Shown here piece by piece: positions 33,450-43,005 of a stretch of DNA of 64,000 bases; position 1 is the first letter of the stretch, and each line of letters begins with the position of its first letter. Origin of the DNA: Ferrovibrio sp. MS7 (GTDB lineage: Bacteria; Pseudomonadota; Alphaproteobacteria; Ferrovibrionales; Ferrovibrionaceae); assembly GCF_038404985.1 (NCBI RefSeq), contig NZ_JBBKBA010000002.1, positions 868,001-932,000 of the forward strand. The letters are read 5' to 3'. A program made the translations under genes and the position numbers. The notes beneath the pieces are model-generated. The model was not told the origin of the DNA and did not search any database. It was given only the letters and a program-made list of their open reading frames with translations.

Positions 33450-34613
33450 TCAGAACTTAAGGCTCTGCTCGACCAACTCCCACTTGCCGCCCTTGATGGC
33501 ATAGAGCAGCAGCCTGTCGCCACCGAAATGCTTCTGCGGACCGAAGCTGATGGTCGGGCCGCCGAACGGATCCTGATAGCCTTTGATCTGCTCGATGCCC
33601 TTGACGAAGCTGTCGACTGTCAGGTTGCGGCCGGCATTCTCCAGCGCCTTGATCGTGAGATCCGCGGCGAGCCAGCCATAGAGCGCATAGACGGAGGGTT
33701 CCTCACCCTTGCGCTTCATGTATTCGTCGTAGAAGGCCTTGCGCTCCTTGGGCCCGGTGGTCCAGTCAACGGCGCCCATCGGCGTCACCACCTGGAGGCC
33801 TTCCATGGCACCGCCACCGGCCTGCGGCACGATGGGCAGGAAGGGCAACATGTTAGAGGCAATGGTGCCCTGGAAGCCGAGGCTCCTGAGCGTCATATAC
33901 AGCGCGATGGTATCCTTGATCGTGGTGCCGAGATAGACGAAGTCGCAGCCGGCATTCTTGATCGCGGTCGCGGCACCCGCAAACTCGGTATCGGTCGGCT
34001 TATGCGTGCCAACAAGCTTCACCGGAATGCCGAGCTCCTTGGTGACTTCTTCCATGCCACGGCGATTCTCCTCGCCGTATTCCGTTGAATGCGTCTGCAT
34101 GCAGAGCGAGGCGAACTTTTCCTTCTGGTGGAAGTAGCGGATCGCGCCGCTGGCCTGGTTGGCATAGGTGACGAAATAGCTGAAATGCAGAGGATGCAGC
34201 GGCTCGGCCATTGAGGCAGCCGCCGTGAGCGGGAAGATGTAGGGTATCTTGGCGCGGTCGGTGATCGGTATCGTCGCCAGGCCCTGCTGCGTGCCGACCG
34301 CATGGAACAGCGCGAAGACCTTGTCGTTCTGCACCAGCTTGTTGGTGGCGCGCACGGCAAGCGGCACCTGGTATTGCGTGTCTTCGACTACAAGCTCGAT
34401 CTTGCGGCCATGCACGCCGCCCGCCGCATTGGCGGCTTCAAAGCGGATCTGCGACGCGAGGGTGGCGGGCGCACCGCCAATGGCCAGCGGACCCGATAGA
34501 TCGGTATGGCTGCCAAACTTCACCGATGTGGCGGTGACGCCTTGCGTCTGGGCCAATAGTGGGCTGGCGGCAAGCGAGAGCAGGGCGGCCAGGCTAAGTA
34601 GCGACGGTTTCAT
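33450..34613 (-). CDS. Liv-type ABC transporter substrate-binding protein
   Basis: A 387-residue periplasmic binding protein with a clear signal peptide (MKPSLLSLAALLSLAASP, cleavage after LLA-Q near residue 21). The mature domain has VKFGSHTDLSGPLAIGG and FALFHAVGTQQGLATIP, typical of the LivK-like group found with catabolic acyl-CoA operons. GGGAGAAA precedes the ATG. Only this component of the second Liv system is separated from the permease and ATPase genes, by the acyl-CoA ligase. Confidence 0.93.
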   Translation of the reverse strand: MKPSLLSLAALLSLAASPLLAQTQGVTATSVKFGSHTDLSGPLAIGGAPATLASQIRFEAANAAGGVHGRKIELVVEDTQYQVPLAVRATNKLVQNDKVFALFHAVGTQQGLATIPITDRAKIPYIFPLTAAASMAEPLHPLHFSYFVTYANQASGAIRYFHQKEKFASLCMQTHSTEYGEENRRGMEEVTKELGIPVKLVGTHKPTDTEFAGAATAIKNAGCDFVYLGTTIKDTIALYMTLRSLGFQGTIASNMLPFLPIVPQAGGGAMEGLQVVTPMGAVDWTTGPKERKAFYDEYMKRKGEEPSVYALYGWLAADLTIKALENAGRNLTVDSFVKGIEQIKGYQDPFGGPTISFGPQKHFGGDRLLLYAIKGGKWELVEQSLKF

Positions 34614-34651
34614 TGCGGTTTCTCCCTAGTTTTTTGTTGTAGCTATGGCCT

Positions 34652-36505
34652 TCACGCGGCCGAACTGCGGTACATTTCCTTGATCAACTCCGAATACTTG
34701 CGTTCGACAAAGCTGCGCTTCAGCTTCATCGTCGGCGTCAGTTCGTCATCCTCTGCCGTCAGCATCACATCGATCAGTCGGAAGGCCTTGATCTGCTCGA
34801 CGCTGGAGAATTGCTCGTTGGCCTCCTTAACCACCTTGCCGATCAGCCCGACGATCTCCGGCCGGGCACAGAGCGAGCGGAAATTGGAAAACGGAATGGC
34901 ATTCTTCTGCGCATAGGCTTCGACATTCTCGCGGTCGATCATAATCAGGCAGGCGAGATACTTGCGCCGGTCGCCGACCACCACGGCATCGGATATGTAG
35001 GAGGAGAATTTCAGCCGGTTCTCGAGCAGCGACGGGGTGACATTCTTGCCACCCGCCGTGATGATGATGTCCTTGAGTCGGTCGGTGATCTTGAGTTCGC
35101 CACCAGGAAGCAGGGCGCCGACATCGCCGGTATGGACCCAGCCATCGACCAGTGTGGCAGTCGTCGCTTCAGGCATGTTCAGATAGCCCGAGAAATTACC
35201 CGGCGAGCGCACCAGAATCTCATCCTGCGCACCGAGTTTCAACTCGACGCCAGGCATCGGCAACCCGACATGGCCTGGCGGCGATCCCGGGCTGCAGAAG
35301 GTGGCGATGCCCGTTTCGGTCTGCCCGTAGACCTCGCTCACCGGCAGCCCAAGGGCAACATACCATTCCAACAGATCGACACTGATCGGCGCCGCGCCTG
35401 AAAGCCTGATGCGGGTGCGATCGAGGCCGAGTTCCTGCTTGATGTTGCGGAAGACCAGGAAGTCGGCGATCCGGAAGGCGGCATCGAGTAGGCGCGACGG
35501 CTGTTTGTTCTGCATCAGCAGCCTTGCCCGCCGCCGCCCGATACGCATCGCGATATTGTAGCCGGTATGCCCGATCCAGGTCGCCTCATCCATCAGCGTA
35601 GCGATCCTGGAATAGAACTTCTCCCAGATACGCGGCACCGCGAACAGGATGGTGGGCGAGAGCTCACGGATATTCAGGAACACGCTTTCCGAACTCTCAG
35701 CGAAATTGAGCATTGTGCCGACGCGCAACTGGATGCAGAGCGACACGACCCGTTCCGCCAGATGGCAGAGCGGCAGATAGGTAAGAAGCTCATCGCCCTG
35801 CCACGCCGCGAAAGGATCGGGCACTGCCGTCATCTGGAACAGCAGCGCCCGATGCGAAATGCGTGCGCCCTTCGGCTTGCCGGTGGTGCCCGAGGTATAG
35901 ACAAGAACGGCAGGCTGCTCGCCATGGCCGGCTGCGATGCGTGCATCCAGCAGGTCTGGCGCTTTGGCCAGAGCTGCCGTTCCCAATTCTTCGAGCTGGG
36001 AGATCGGCCAGACCCGTTCGTCGCTGAAATTGCGCAGGCCTTTCCAGTCGACGACGAAAACACGCTCAACGCCGGGCAACCGGTCGGCAATGCTGAGATA
36101 CTTGTCGAGCTGTTCTTCGTCCTCGACAAACAGCCAGCGAGTAGTGCTGTCTTCAAGGATATGATGCAGCTGTTCGGCTTGGTAGGTGGGGTAGACGCCG
36201 TTCACTGTGCCGTTGGCCAGGTGCACGGCCATGTCGGTGAAAACCCACTCCTTGTTATCCTCGGACAAGATCGCGACGACATCGCCGGGCCGCATACCAA
36301 GCGCGACAAGACCGGCGGCATAGGCACTCGCATGGCGATGGAAATCGCGCCAGGTATAGCTCTCCCAGACACCGAAATTCTTTTCGCGCAGCGCGGTCCT
36401 GTCGCCCCATTGCTCAACGCGTTTCAGAAACAGCCGGGCAAGCGTATCGCAGTCATCGATCAATATTGGACCGGCTTCGCGCCCGATATGCCGCATCTCA
36501 TTCAT
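34652..36505 (-). CDS. Long-chain-type acyl-CoA synthetase (AMP-binding)
   Basis: A 617-residue adenylate-forming ligase that activates a carboxylic acid as its CoA thioester. The AMP-binding motif YTSGTTGKPKGA lies near residues 200-211, YGQTETG near 410 and the hinge/adenine region GWVHTGDVGAL then ITDRLKDIIITAGGKNV near 480-510. The C-terminal part fits the FAA1-like (long-chain) branch. Its ATG overlaps the livF stop by 4 bp. It supplies the acyl-CoA for the dehydrogenase, hydratases, SDR and thiolase encoded upstream in the same operon. Chain type (aliphatic, alicyclic or aromatic side chain) cannot be told. Confidence 0.93.
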   Translation of the reverse strand: MNEMRHIGREAGPILIDDCDTLARLFLKRVEQWGDRTALREKNFGVWESYTWRDFHRHASAYAAGLVALGMRPGDVVAILSEDNKEWVFTDMAVHLANGTVNGVYPTYQAEQLHHILEDSTTRWLFVEDEEQLDKYLSIADRLPGVERVFVVDWKGLRNFSDERVWPISQLEELGTAALAKAPDLLDARIAAGHGEQPAVLVYTSGTTGKPKGARISHRALLFQMTAVPDPFAAWQGDELLTYLPLCHLAERVVSLCIQLRVGTMLNFAESSESVFLNIRELSPTILFAVPRIWEKFYSRIATLMDEATWIGHTGYNIAMRIGRRRARLLMQNKQPSRLLDAAFRIADFLVFRNIKQELGLDRTRIRLSGAAPISVDLLEWYVALGLPVSEVYGQTETGIATFCSPGSPPGHVGLPMPGVELKLGAQDEILVRSPGNFSGYLNMPEATTATLVDGWVHTGDVGALLPGGELKITDRLKDIIITAGGKNVTPSLLENRLKFSSYISDAVVVGDRRKYLACLIMIDRENVEAYAQKNAIPFSNFRSLCARPEIVGLIGKVVKEANEQFSSVEQIKAFRLIDVMLTAEDDELTPTMKLKRSFVERKYSELIKEMYRSSAA

Positions 36506-37272
36506 CTCCAGGTCTTCCGCTTTTTCCAGCGCCGCTCGCCGCGAATGCCATCATCAGACTTGCCTAGGTAGAACTCCTTGATATCGTCGCTCTCGCGCAG
36601 TTCGCTCGCCGGTGCGTCCATCATGATGCGCCCCACCTCCATGACGTAGCCATGATCGGCAAGGTCGAGGGCGGCAACGGCATTCTGCTCGACAAGGAGT
36701 ATCGTCACGCCGCGCTCGCGATTGATCCGTCGGACGATGCCGAATATCTGCTGGGTGAGCAGCGGCGAGAGGCCAAGCGAGGGTTCATCGAGAATCATCA
36801 GCGACGCGTCGCCCATCAGGCCGCGCCCGATAGCAAGCATCTGCTGCTGCCCGCCCGACAGGAACCCGGCCATGTCGTTGCGCTTGGTTTCGAGATCCGG
36901 GAAATAGCGGTAGACCGTTTCGAGGTCACGGGCCACGGCATCCTTGTCGGCCCGACCCCAGGCGCCAACGGTCAGATTCTCCGCCACGGTCATAAACGGA
37001 AAGACCTCGCGACCCTCGGGGATATGGGCGATACCATGCGCGGCCACGACGTCGGGATTGAGGTTCTGGATTTCCTTGTCGCGAAAGACGACCTGGCCTT
37101 TGCGGCAATCGATGGCGCCGGAAATGGTCTTCAGCAAGGTCGTCTTGCCGGCACCATTGGCGCCAAGAACGCAGACGATACGCCCCTCCGGCACATCGAT
37201 GGACACGCCGCCAATCGCCATGATAGGCCCGTAATAGGTCTCGACATTGCGGGTGCTCAGGAGCGCACTCAT
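36502..37272 (-). CDS. livF: Liv-type ABC transporter ATPase LivF
   Basis: A 256-residue ATPase with Walker A GANGAGKTT, signature LSGGQQQMLAIGRGLM and Walker B LMILDEPSLGLSP. The C terminus is extended by a basic tail (RGERRWKKRKTWR), unlike the livF at 22667. It overlaps livG by 4 bp upstream and the ligase by 4 bp downstream. Second Liv system of the window. Confidence 0.93.
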   Translation of the reverse strand: MSALLSTRNVETYYGPIMAIGGVSIDVPEGRIVCVLGANGAGKTTLLKTISGAIDCRKGQVVFRDKEIQNLNPDVVAAHGIAHIPEGREVFPFMTVAENLTVGAWGRADKDAVARDLETVYRYFPDLETKRNDMAGFLSGGQQQMLAIGRGLMGDASLMILDEPSLGLSPLLTQQIFGIVRRINRERGVTILLVEQNAVAALDLADHGYVMEVGRIMMDAPASELRESDDIKEFYLGKSDDGIRGERRWKKRKTWR

Positions 37273-38033
37273 GCTGCCGTCCCCAGATAGGCTCGCTGCA
37301 CCTCGCGGTTGGCCTGCACTTCGGCAACACTGCCTTGCGCCAGGACGCGGCCGGAAACCAGGGCGATGCAGCGCGTGGCGATCCGGGAAACCAGGCTCAT
37401 ATTATGCTCGACCATCAGGATGGTGATACCGAGTTCCTCGCGGATATCCTTCAGCCAAAAGGCCATGTCCGCCACCTCTTCCGGGTTGAGGCCGGAAGCC
37501 GGCTCATCGAGCAGCAACAGCTTAGGCTCGGCGCAGACCGCCCGCGCCAGTTCCACATTCTTGCGCGCCCCATATGGCAGGTCGCGCACGATCTCGTTGC
37601 GCAGGTGCTGGAGATCAAGCAGATCGAGCACCTCCTCCACCTTGCGCCGGGCGAAGAGTTCGTTGGCGCGAGTCTGGCCGGCAAAGAGAAATTCACGCAC
37701 CCAGTTCGATGGCGTGCGGGCATGGCGCCCGACCAGCAGGTTCTGCAGCACGGTGGCGTTTTCGAACAGCTCGATATTCTGGAATGTGCGCGCTATGCCA
37801 AGTGCCGCGATTTCATGCGGCTGGCACCGTAGCAGGTCATGGTCGCCATAGCGCACGCTACCGGCCGATGGCTGGTAATAGCGGCTCACAACGTTGAAGA
37901 CCGTGGACTTTCCCGCGCCATTCGGCCCGATCAAGGCAAGCGTTTCGCCTGGCATCACGGATAACGAAACGCCGTCCAGCGCCTTGTTGCCGCCGAAGCT
38001 GAGGGCGATGTCGTTGATAGCGAGCACGCTCAT
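37269..38033 (-). CDS. livG: Liv-type ABC transporter ATPase LivG
   Basis: A 254-residue ATPase with Walker A GPNGAGKST, the LivG-type signature LPYGARKNVELARAV and Walker B LLLLDEPASGLNPEE. Its start overlaps the end of livM by 4 bp. The final segment AEVQANREVQRAYLG is the usual LivG C-terminal motif. Confidence 0.93.
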   Translation of the reverse strand: MSVLAINDIALSFGGNKALDGVSLSVMPGETLALIGPNGAGKSTVFNVVSRYYQPSAGSVRYGDHDLLRCQPHEIAALGIARTFQNIELFENATVLQNLLVGRHARTPSNWVREFLFAGQTRANELFARRKVEEVLDLLDLQHLRNEIVRDLPYGARKNVELARAVCAEPKLLLLDEPASGLNPEEVADMAFWLKDIREELGITILMVEHNMSLVSRIATRCIALVSGRVLAQGSVAEVQANREVQRAYLGTAA

Positions 38034-39106
38034 CGGAAACGCTCCGATTTCAGGTATCGCTTCTGGCGTATGAACGTCGCCCGGCGATAGTAGGGATAGG
38101 TCTCGATGAACAGGCGGAGCTTGAGCCAGCGGCCATAGATGCCCTGCGGCTCGAAGATGATGAAAAGGGCAATAACCGCACCAAAGACCAGATATTCGAG
38201 CCCGGCCTGATCCGCCACAGCGGATGGCAGGATGGCGCGCAGAACATCGATGGCATTGGGCAGGAAGCTGACGAAGATGGCCCCGAGAATGGCACCCGAG
38301 ATGGTGCCGAGGCCGCCGACCACGACCATCAGCATCAGCCGCAGGCTTTCAAGCAGATTGAAGGTTTCCGGCGAGAGGTAGAAAAGCAGATGCGCCAGCA
38401 GCGCGCCCGCCACGCCGGTGATCGCGGCGGAGACGAAGAAAGCGCGAACCTTGACGCTGCCGACATTGATGCCGAGCGACTTGGCGGAGGTTTCGCTATC
38501 GCGGACCGCGATCATCGACCGGCCTGCCGGGGCGCGCATCAGATTGGCAACACCCCAGATGACGAAAAGCAGGACGGCAAGGTAGAGATAATATATCTGC
38601 CAATTCTGGCTGAGTTCATAACCGAAGAAAGCGATGGGCGGCACTTTCAGGCCCATATGTCCGCCGGTGATCGGCTCGGCCGCGCCAATCACGCTCTCGG
38701 TTACAATGGCGAAGGCCAGCGTAGCGACCGCCAGATAAAAGCCGTGCATCTTGGATACCGCGCGCCCCAGCGCCGCTCCCACCAGGCCGGCGATCAATCC
38801 AGCGAGTGACAGCGACACAACGAAGGGAATGCCGCGCGTCATCAACGCCGCCTGGGTATAGGCACCGATGCCAAGGAATGCCGCATGGCCGAAGGAGACC
38901 TGGCCGGTGAAGCCAAGCAGCACCATCAGGCCGATGCCCGCCAGCGCGTAGCAGATGAACATGGCGAGTTCGGACAGGAAGTAGGAAGAGACGAAAAGCG
39001 GGGCGGCCAGCGCGATGGCGATCACCAGGCCGACGCGGATCCGCTCGCCCGGATCGACGAGGTGATCAATGTCCTGGTTATAGGTGGTCTTGAACAGAAC
39101 CCGCAT
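38030..39106 (-). CDS. livM: Liv-type ABC transporter permease LivM
   Basis: A 358-residue membrane permease. GIGLMVLLGFTGQVSFGHAA is the LivM hallmark, preceded by a soluble N-terminal stretch of about 30 residues, and VVVGGLGTISGAILGAIF near 265-282 is the ATPase-contact loop. The C-terminal 35 residues are strongly basic and soluble (RRATFIRQKRYLKSERFR), longer than in the LivM at 24113. Confidence 0.93.
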   Translation of the reverse strand: MRVLFKTTYNQDIDHLVDPGERIRVGLVIAIALAAPLFVSSYFLSELAMFICYALAGIGLMVLLGFTGQVSFGHAAFLGIGAYTQAALMTRGIPFVVSLSLAGLIAGLVGAALGRAVSKMHGFYLAVATLAFAIVTESVIGAAEPITGGHMGLKVPPIAFFGYELSQNWQIYYLYLAVLLFVIWGVANLMRAPAGRSMIAVRDSETSAKSLGINVGSVKVRAFFVSAAITGVAGALLAHLLFYLSPETFNLLESLRLMLMVVVGGLGTISGAILGAIFVSFLPNAIDVLRAILPSAVADQAGLEYLVFGAVIALFIIFEPQGIYGRWLKLRLFIETYPYYRRATFIRQKRYLKSERFR

Positions 39107-39110
39107 GGCC

Positions 39111-39983
39111 TCACACCTTCTTCTGGTAGGTTTGCGGGATCAGTCCTTCCGGGCGCACGAACAGCACGACGAGAAGGATGATGTAGGCGTAGACGCCTTT
39201 CAGCGGCGGATAGAAATAATCGAGGAAGGGTTCGCTGATTCCGAGGATGAGACAGCCGATCAGCGCGCCAGGAATGGAACCGAAGCCGCCGACCACGGCA
39301 CCCGCAATGGCCTTGATGCCGAATATAGACATTTCGGTATCGATCTGGGTGATCGGTGCCACCAGGATTCCGGCGAAGGCCGCCACCACGGCGGCAATGG
39401 CCCAGATCACCGAAACCAGCCGGCGGACCGGCACGCGGCTATAATAGGCCGCAAGCTGATTCTGCGATGCAGCCTGCATGGCAAGACCGATACGGGTCTT
39501 GCTGAAGAATGCCCAGAGCAGCAGGCAGATAACGAATGTGCCGGCCATGATCGCCAGCCGGTCCGTGCCAAGCACGATGCCGGCAACCGATATCTGGCCC
39601 TGGAAGGATGATTTCATGACATGCGGAGAGAAGCCCCAGATCATCCCGGCCGCCGCCTTCAGCATCAGCCCGATCGCCACCGTGAGGATAAAGACGGATG
39701 CCTGATTTTCACCAATCATCCGCCGCATCACCAGCATATCGAGCAGGTAGCCGGTGATGGCCATTGTCAGCAGGCCAAGGGCCGCGCCAAACCAGAAACC
39801 AAGGCCCAAGAATTCGGCGAAGGTGAGCACCACGAAGGCGCCCACCATCATGATCTCGCCATGGGCAAAGTTCACGACTTCGGTGGCCCGGTAGATGAAC
39901 ACGAAGCCAATCGCCACGAGTGCATAGCCGCAGCCCTGTGCCAAGCCGATCAGCAGGAGCTGGAGGACGTCAGACGTTGCCAT
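39111..39983 (-). CDS. livH: Liv-type ABC transporter permease LivH
   Basis: A 290-residue membrane permease with GLAQGCGYALVAIGFVFIYR, VVNFAHGEIMMVGAFVVL and AGAVVGGFGSIPGALIGC, all conserved in LivH. It is 4 bp upstream of livM and 27 bp downstream of the SDR gene, so the importer is embedded within the catabolic operon. Confidence 0.93.
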   Translation of the reverse strand: MATSDVLQLLLIGLAQGCGYALVAIGFVFIYRATEVVNFAHGEIMMVGAFVVLTFAEFLGLGFWFGAALGLLTMAITGYLLDMLVMRRMIGENQASVFILTVAIGLMLKAAAGMIWGFSPHVMKSSFQGQISVAGIVLGTDRLAIMAGTFVICLLLWAFFSKTRIGLAMQAASQNQLAAYYSRVPVRRLVSVIWAIAAVVAAFAGILVAPITQIDTEMSIFGIKAIAGAVVGGFGSIPGALIGCLILGISEPFLDYFYPPLKGVYAYIILLVVLFVRPEGLIPQTYQKKV

Positions 39984-40010
39984 GAATGCTATCCCGTGAC
40001 GACAAAGGCT

Positions 40011-40835
40011 TCATATCGAGATGCCACCGCCGACGATGATGGTCTGGCCGGAGATGTAATTGCTTTCCGGGGTGCAGAAGAGGTAGACGCCGCTGGCGGC
40101 TTCATCCGGCGTGCCGGCGCGGCCCATGGGAATCATCGCCTTAAGTCCCTGCGCCACCTTTTCCGGGATGCCGACCTGGACCCGATTGCCCTCGAACCGC
40201 ATCTCGACCTTCTCGTCGCTGGCAATGGTGAGGCGGGTTTCGATATAGCCGAAGGCGACGCAATTGACGTTGACCTTCAGGCGGCCCCATTCCTTGGCCA
40301 GTGTCTTGGTCATGCCGAGGATACCGGACTTGGCGGAGCTGTAATTCACCTGACCCGGGTTGCCGGCAGTACCGGCCACCGAAGAGATGTTGACGACCTT
40401 GCGGATCACTTCCCGCCCCTCCGCGGCCTCGGCCCGCACCGCTTCGGAAATCGGACGATAGGCGGCGCGCAGAATGCGGAAGGGTGCTTTCAGGTGGACA
40501 TCGACCATGGCGTCGAACTGCTCGTCCGTCATGCGGCCGATCATGCTGTCCCAGGTATAGCCGGCATTGTTCACGATGATGTCGACGCCGCCAAAACGGT
40601 CGAGGCCGGCATTGATGAAGCGTTCGGCGAAATCCGCCTCATTGACGCTGCCGGCAACCGCGATGGCCCTGCCACCCTTGCCGATGATTTCGTCGACAAC
40701 AGCGTTGGCGGGATCGGCGTCGAGATCGTTGACCACGACCGCCGCGCCTTCCGATGCCAGTTTATGCGCCAGCGCGCGCCCGATGCCGCGCCCCGAACCC
40801 GTCACATAGGCGGTCTTTCCGTCCAGCTTTCCCAT
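40011..40835 (-). CDS. Short-chain dehydrogenase/reductase (3-oxoacyl reductase type)
   Basis: A 274-residue SDR: cofactor loop TGSGRGIGRALA at 10-21, NNAGYTWDSM near 90 and the catalytic Ser then Y-S-S-A-K (VNISSVAGTAGNPGQVNYSS) near 150-175. In this operon it would oxidise the 3-hydroxyacyl-CoA made by the MaoC hydratase. The ATG at 40835 lies 2 bases after the acyl-CoA dehydrogenase stop; a TTG two codons earlier is less likely. Confidence 0.9.
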   Translation of the reverse strand: MGKLDGKTAYVTGSGRGIGRALAHKLASEGAAVVVNDLDADPANAVVDEIIGKGGRAIAVAGSVNEADFAERFINAGLDRFGGVDIIVNNAGYTWDSMIGRMTDEQFDAMVDVHLKAPFRILRAAYRPISEAVRAEAAEGREVIRKVVNISSVAGTAGNPGQVNYSSAKSGILGMTKTLAKEWGRLKVNVNCVAFGYIETRLTIASDEKVEMRFEGNRVQVGIPEKVAQGLKAMIPMGRAGTPDEAASGVYLFCTPESNYISGQTIIVGGGISI

Positions 40836-40837
40836 AA

Positions 40838-41986
40838 TCAATCCCTGTCCAATGAACGCGCGACCAACTCGCGCATGATCTCGTTCGTGCCGCCATAGAT
40901 GCGCTGCACCCTGGCGTCCCGGTAGAGTTCGGCAATACGGTATTCATTCATGTAGCCGTAGCCGCCATGCAGTTGCAGGCAGTTGTCGACGATGCGGCAT
41001 TGCATTTCGCTGCCCCACCACTTGCCCATGACGGCCCGCTCCGGCTTGAGCGTGCCGGCCTCGAGTTCCTCGACCAGCCTGTCGACGAAGGCGGCGAATA
41101 TCTCGATCTCGCTCTTGGCCTCGGCCAGCTTGAAGCGCGTATTCTGATAATCCATCAGCCGCTGGCCAAAGGCCTTGCGGTTCTTCACATAGTCGAGCGT
41201 GACATCAAGTGCGCAGCGCGAGGCGGCAAGCGCACCAACCGCGATCATCAGCCGCTCCCAGGAAAGCTGCCCCATCAACTGGTAGAAGCCCTGGCCTTCG
41301 GCTTCGCCGATAAGGTTCATGCGCGGAATACGCACATCCTGGAAGGCCAGTTCCATCGTGTCCTGGCGGTCCATGCCGATCTTGTCGAGCTGCCGGCCAC
41401 GCTGGAAACCTTCGGCACCGCCGGTCTCCAGCGCCATGAGTGAAATACCCTTGGCGCCGGCGGCTGGGTCGGTTTTGGCGACAACAATGATGAAATCGGC
41501 ATTGGCCGCATTGGAGATAAAGGTTTTCTGGCCGTTCAGCACATACTGGTTGCCATCCGCGATCGCAGTGGTGCGGACCGATTGCAGATCGCTGCCGGTG
41601 CCAGGCTCGGTCATCGCGATGGCCCCGACCCATTCCCCGGAAGCCAGCTTTGGCAACCAGGCGCGTTTCTGCTCCTCGGTGGCGAAGGCAATCAGGTAAT
41701 GCTGCACGATATTGTGGACGCCCAGGCCCCAGCCGGTATCGCCGATCCGGCCCTGCTCCATGTAGGTCACCAGGTCGAAGCTGCGCGCCAGGCCCGAGCC
41801 GCCATACGCCACCGGCGTTGAGGCGCCCAGGATGCCGAGCGCCCCCGCCTTCTCCCAGAAGGCATGTGGCACGCGGTGCTCGCGCGTCCACTGGGCACGG
41901 TGCGGCTCGTAATCCTGCGCCAGAAATTTCCGAACCGTCGCGCCAAAGGCACGGTGGTCATCGGTGAGCCATGCGGCTTCCGACAT
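40838..41986 (-). CDS. Acyl-CoA dehydrogenase
   Basis: A 382-residue FAD-dependent dehydrogenase introducing the alpha-beta double bond in the acyl-CoA. Landmarks are GAIAMTEPGTGSDLQ near 120, LNGQKTFISNAANAD, and near the C terminus the catalytic Glu in YGGTNEIMREL. The segment QLHGGYGYMNEY marks the flavin-binding region. The ATG at 41986 is preferred because GAGGGAGGCG precedes it; nine further upstream codons are open but not conserved. Electron transfer partners (ETF) are not in the window. Confidence 0.94.
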   Translation of the reverse strand: MSEAAWLTDDHRAFGATVRKFLAQDYEPHRAQWTREHRVPHAFWEKAGALGILGASTPVAYGGSGLARSFDLVTYMEQGRIGDTGWGLGVHNIVQHYLIAFATEEQKRAWLPKLASGEWVGAIAMTEPGTGSDLQSVRTTAIADGNQYVLNGQKTFISNAANADFIIVVAKTDPAAGAKGISLMALETGGAEGFQRGRQLDKIGMDRQDTMELAFQDVRIPRMNLIGEAEGQGFYQLMGQLSWERLMIAVGALAASRCALDVTLDYVKNRKAFGQRLMDYQNTRFKLAEAKSEIEIFAAFVDRLVEELEAGTLKPERAVMGKWWGSEMQCRIVDNCLQLHGGYGYMNEYRIAELYRDARVQRIYGGTNEIMRELVARSLDRD

Positions 41987-42067
41987 ATCGCCTCCCTCTA
42001 CGCCCCGTTTCATGCCGAGGCTGGTTTCTTGCCCGCCGCCTATGTCAGGCGGGTTCTATTCCCGGCC

Positions 42068-42484
42068 TCAACCCGCGCGGACGACAGCCTCGCCGCCGAG
42101 TGTCTGTATGTTGCCGTCGATAAAGGCCGCCAGCGCGATACGCAGCTTCGCCACGCCGTCAACCTCGAAACTCTCGACGACCTTGCCGGTGAAGCGCCCG
42201 GTGGCACCCACCGGAGTGATCGCCATGAAGCGGGTCTCCAGGCTTTCCAGCCGTTCTAGCCCGGCCCAGTCCGTCACCACCCGCGCATAGGGCGCCATCG
42301 ACAGCATGCCTTGAGCAAACACATCATCGAGACCGGCCGCACGGGCGAAATCGGTGTCGATATGGACGGCATTGTGATCGCCCGATGCGCCGCCATACAG
42401 CGCAAGCAGCTTGCGCGTATACGGGCCGAAGGTGATTTCGGGCAGGGTATCGCCCACTTTCGCCTTGCTCAGATCCGTGGCCAT
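42068..42484 (-). CDS. MaoC-like hydratase, catalytic-type subunit
   Basis: A 138-residue hot-dog fold protein. The hydratase signature is present: SGDHNAVHID around residues 35-45 supplies the catalytic Asp and His of (R)-specific enoyl-CoA hydratases, followed by the family GLDDVFAQGMLSMA. The upstream neighbour is a second MaoC-like protein without the Asp, so the pair probably works as a heteromer. It starts 10 bp after that gene. Confidence 0.88.
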   Translation of the reverse strand: MATDLSKAKVGDTLPEITFGPYTRKLLALYGGASGDHNAVHIDTDFARAAGLDDVFAQGMLSMAPYARVVTDWAGLERLESLETRFMAITPVGATGRFTGKVVESFEVDGVAKLRIALAAFIDGNIQTLGGEAVVRAG

Positions 42485-42494
42485 GAGCGCCTCC

Positions 42495-42995
42495 TCAGCC
42501 TAAGCGATGCACGAAGGTGCGACGGATCGCGACAACCTCACCCCGCACGGGATGAGTGAGCGAGGAACGCACATGGCAGAATTCCAGCGCCCCACCCTTC
42601 TTGTCCTCGAAGCCCAGCACCTCATGGGTGATGGTGATTTCGTCGCCGGCGAGCAGATGCCCGGCATACTCGTAGCGTTCAGTGCCATGCAGCAGGTAGC
42701 GCAGATCACAGCGCACCAGATCGAAGATCGGCGTGAAGCCCAGGCGCCGCGCCGCGTTCGTGGTTTCGAGGTCGATGACCATCGGGAAGGTTGGCGGCGC
42801 CACAATTGTTGGGAAGCCGGCCTTGCGGGCCGCCGCCTCATCGAAATGGATCGGATTGGTCTCCCCCACCACATCGCAGAAGAAGGCAATCCGCCCCTTC
42901 TCGACCGGATAGGAAACTGGCTTGGTTTTCGCACCGATGCTGGTGCGGTTGAAGATGCCGCGCGGATTGGCGGCAGGCGCTGCGGTCTCGGTCAT
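42495..42995 (-). CDS. MaoC N-terminal-type (FAS1-like) dehydratase partner subunit
   Basis: A 166-residue hot-dog protein with FFCDVVGETNPIHFDEAAAR near residues 38-57 and the following PTIVAPPTFPMV. The Glu in GETNP replaces the catalytic Asp of the partner at 42068, the usual difference between the structural and catalytic halves in two-subunit MaoC hydratases (for example the mycobacterial HadA-HadB and ChsH2-ChsH1 types). No DUF35 OB-fold domain is attached. ATG at 42995 begins 10 bp after the thiolase. Confidence 0.85.
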   Translation of the reverse strand: MTETAAPAANPRGIFNRTSIGAKTKPVSYPVEKGRIAFFCDVVGETNPIHFDEAAARKAGFPTIVAPPTFPMVIDLETTNAARRLGFTPIFDLVRCDLRYLLHGTERYEYAGHLLAGDEITITHEVLGFEDKKGGALEFCHVRSSLTHPVRGEVVAIRRTFVHRLG

Positions 42996-43005
42996 GATTG
43001 GCCCC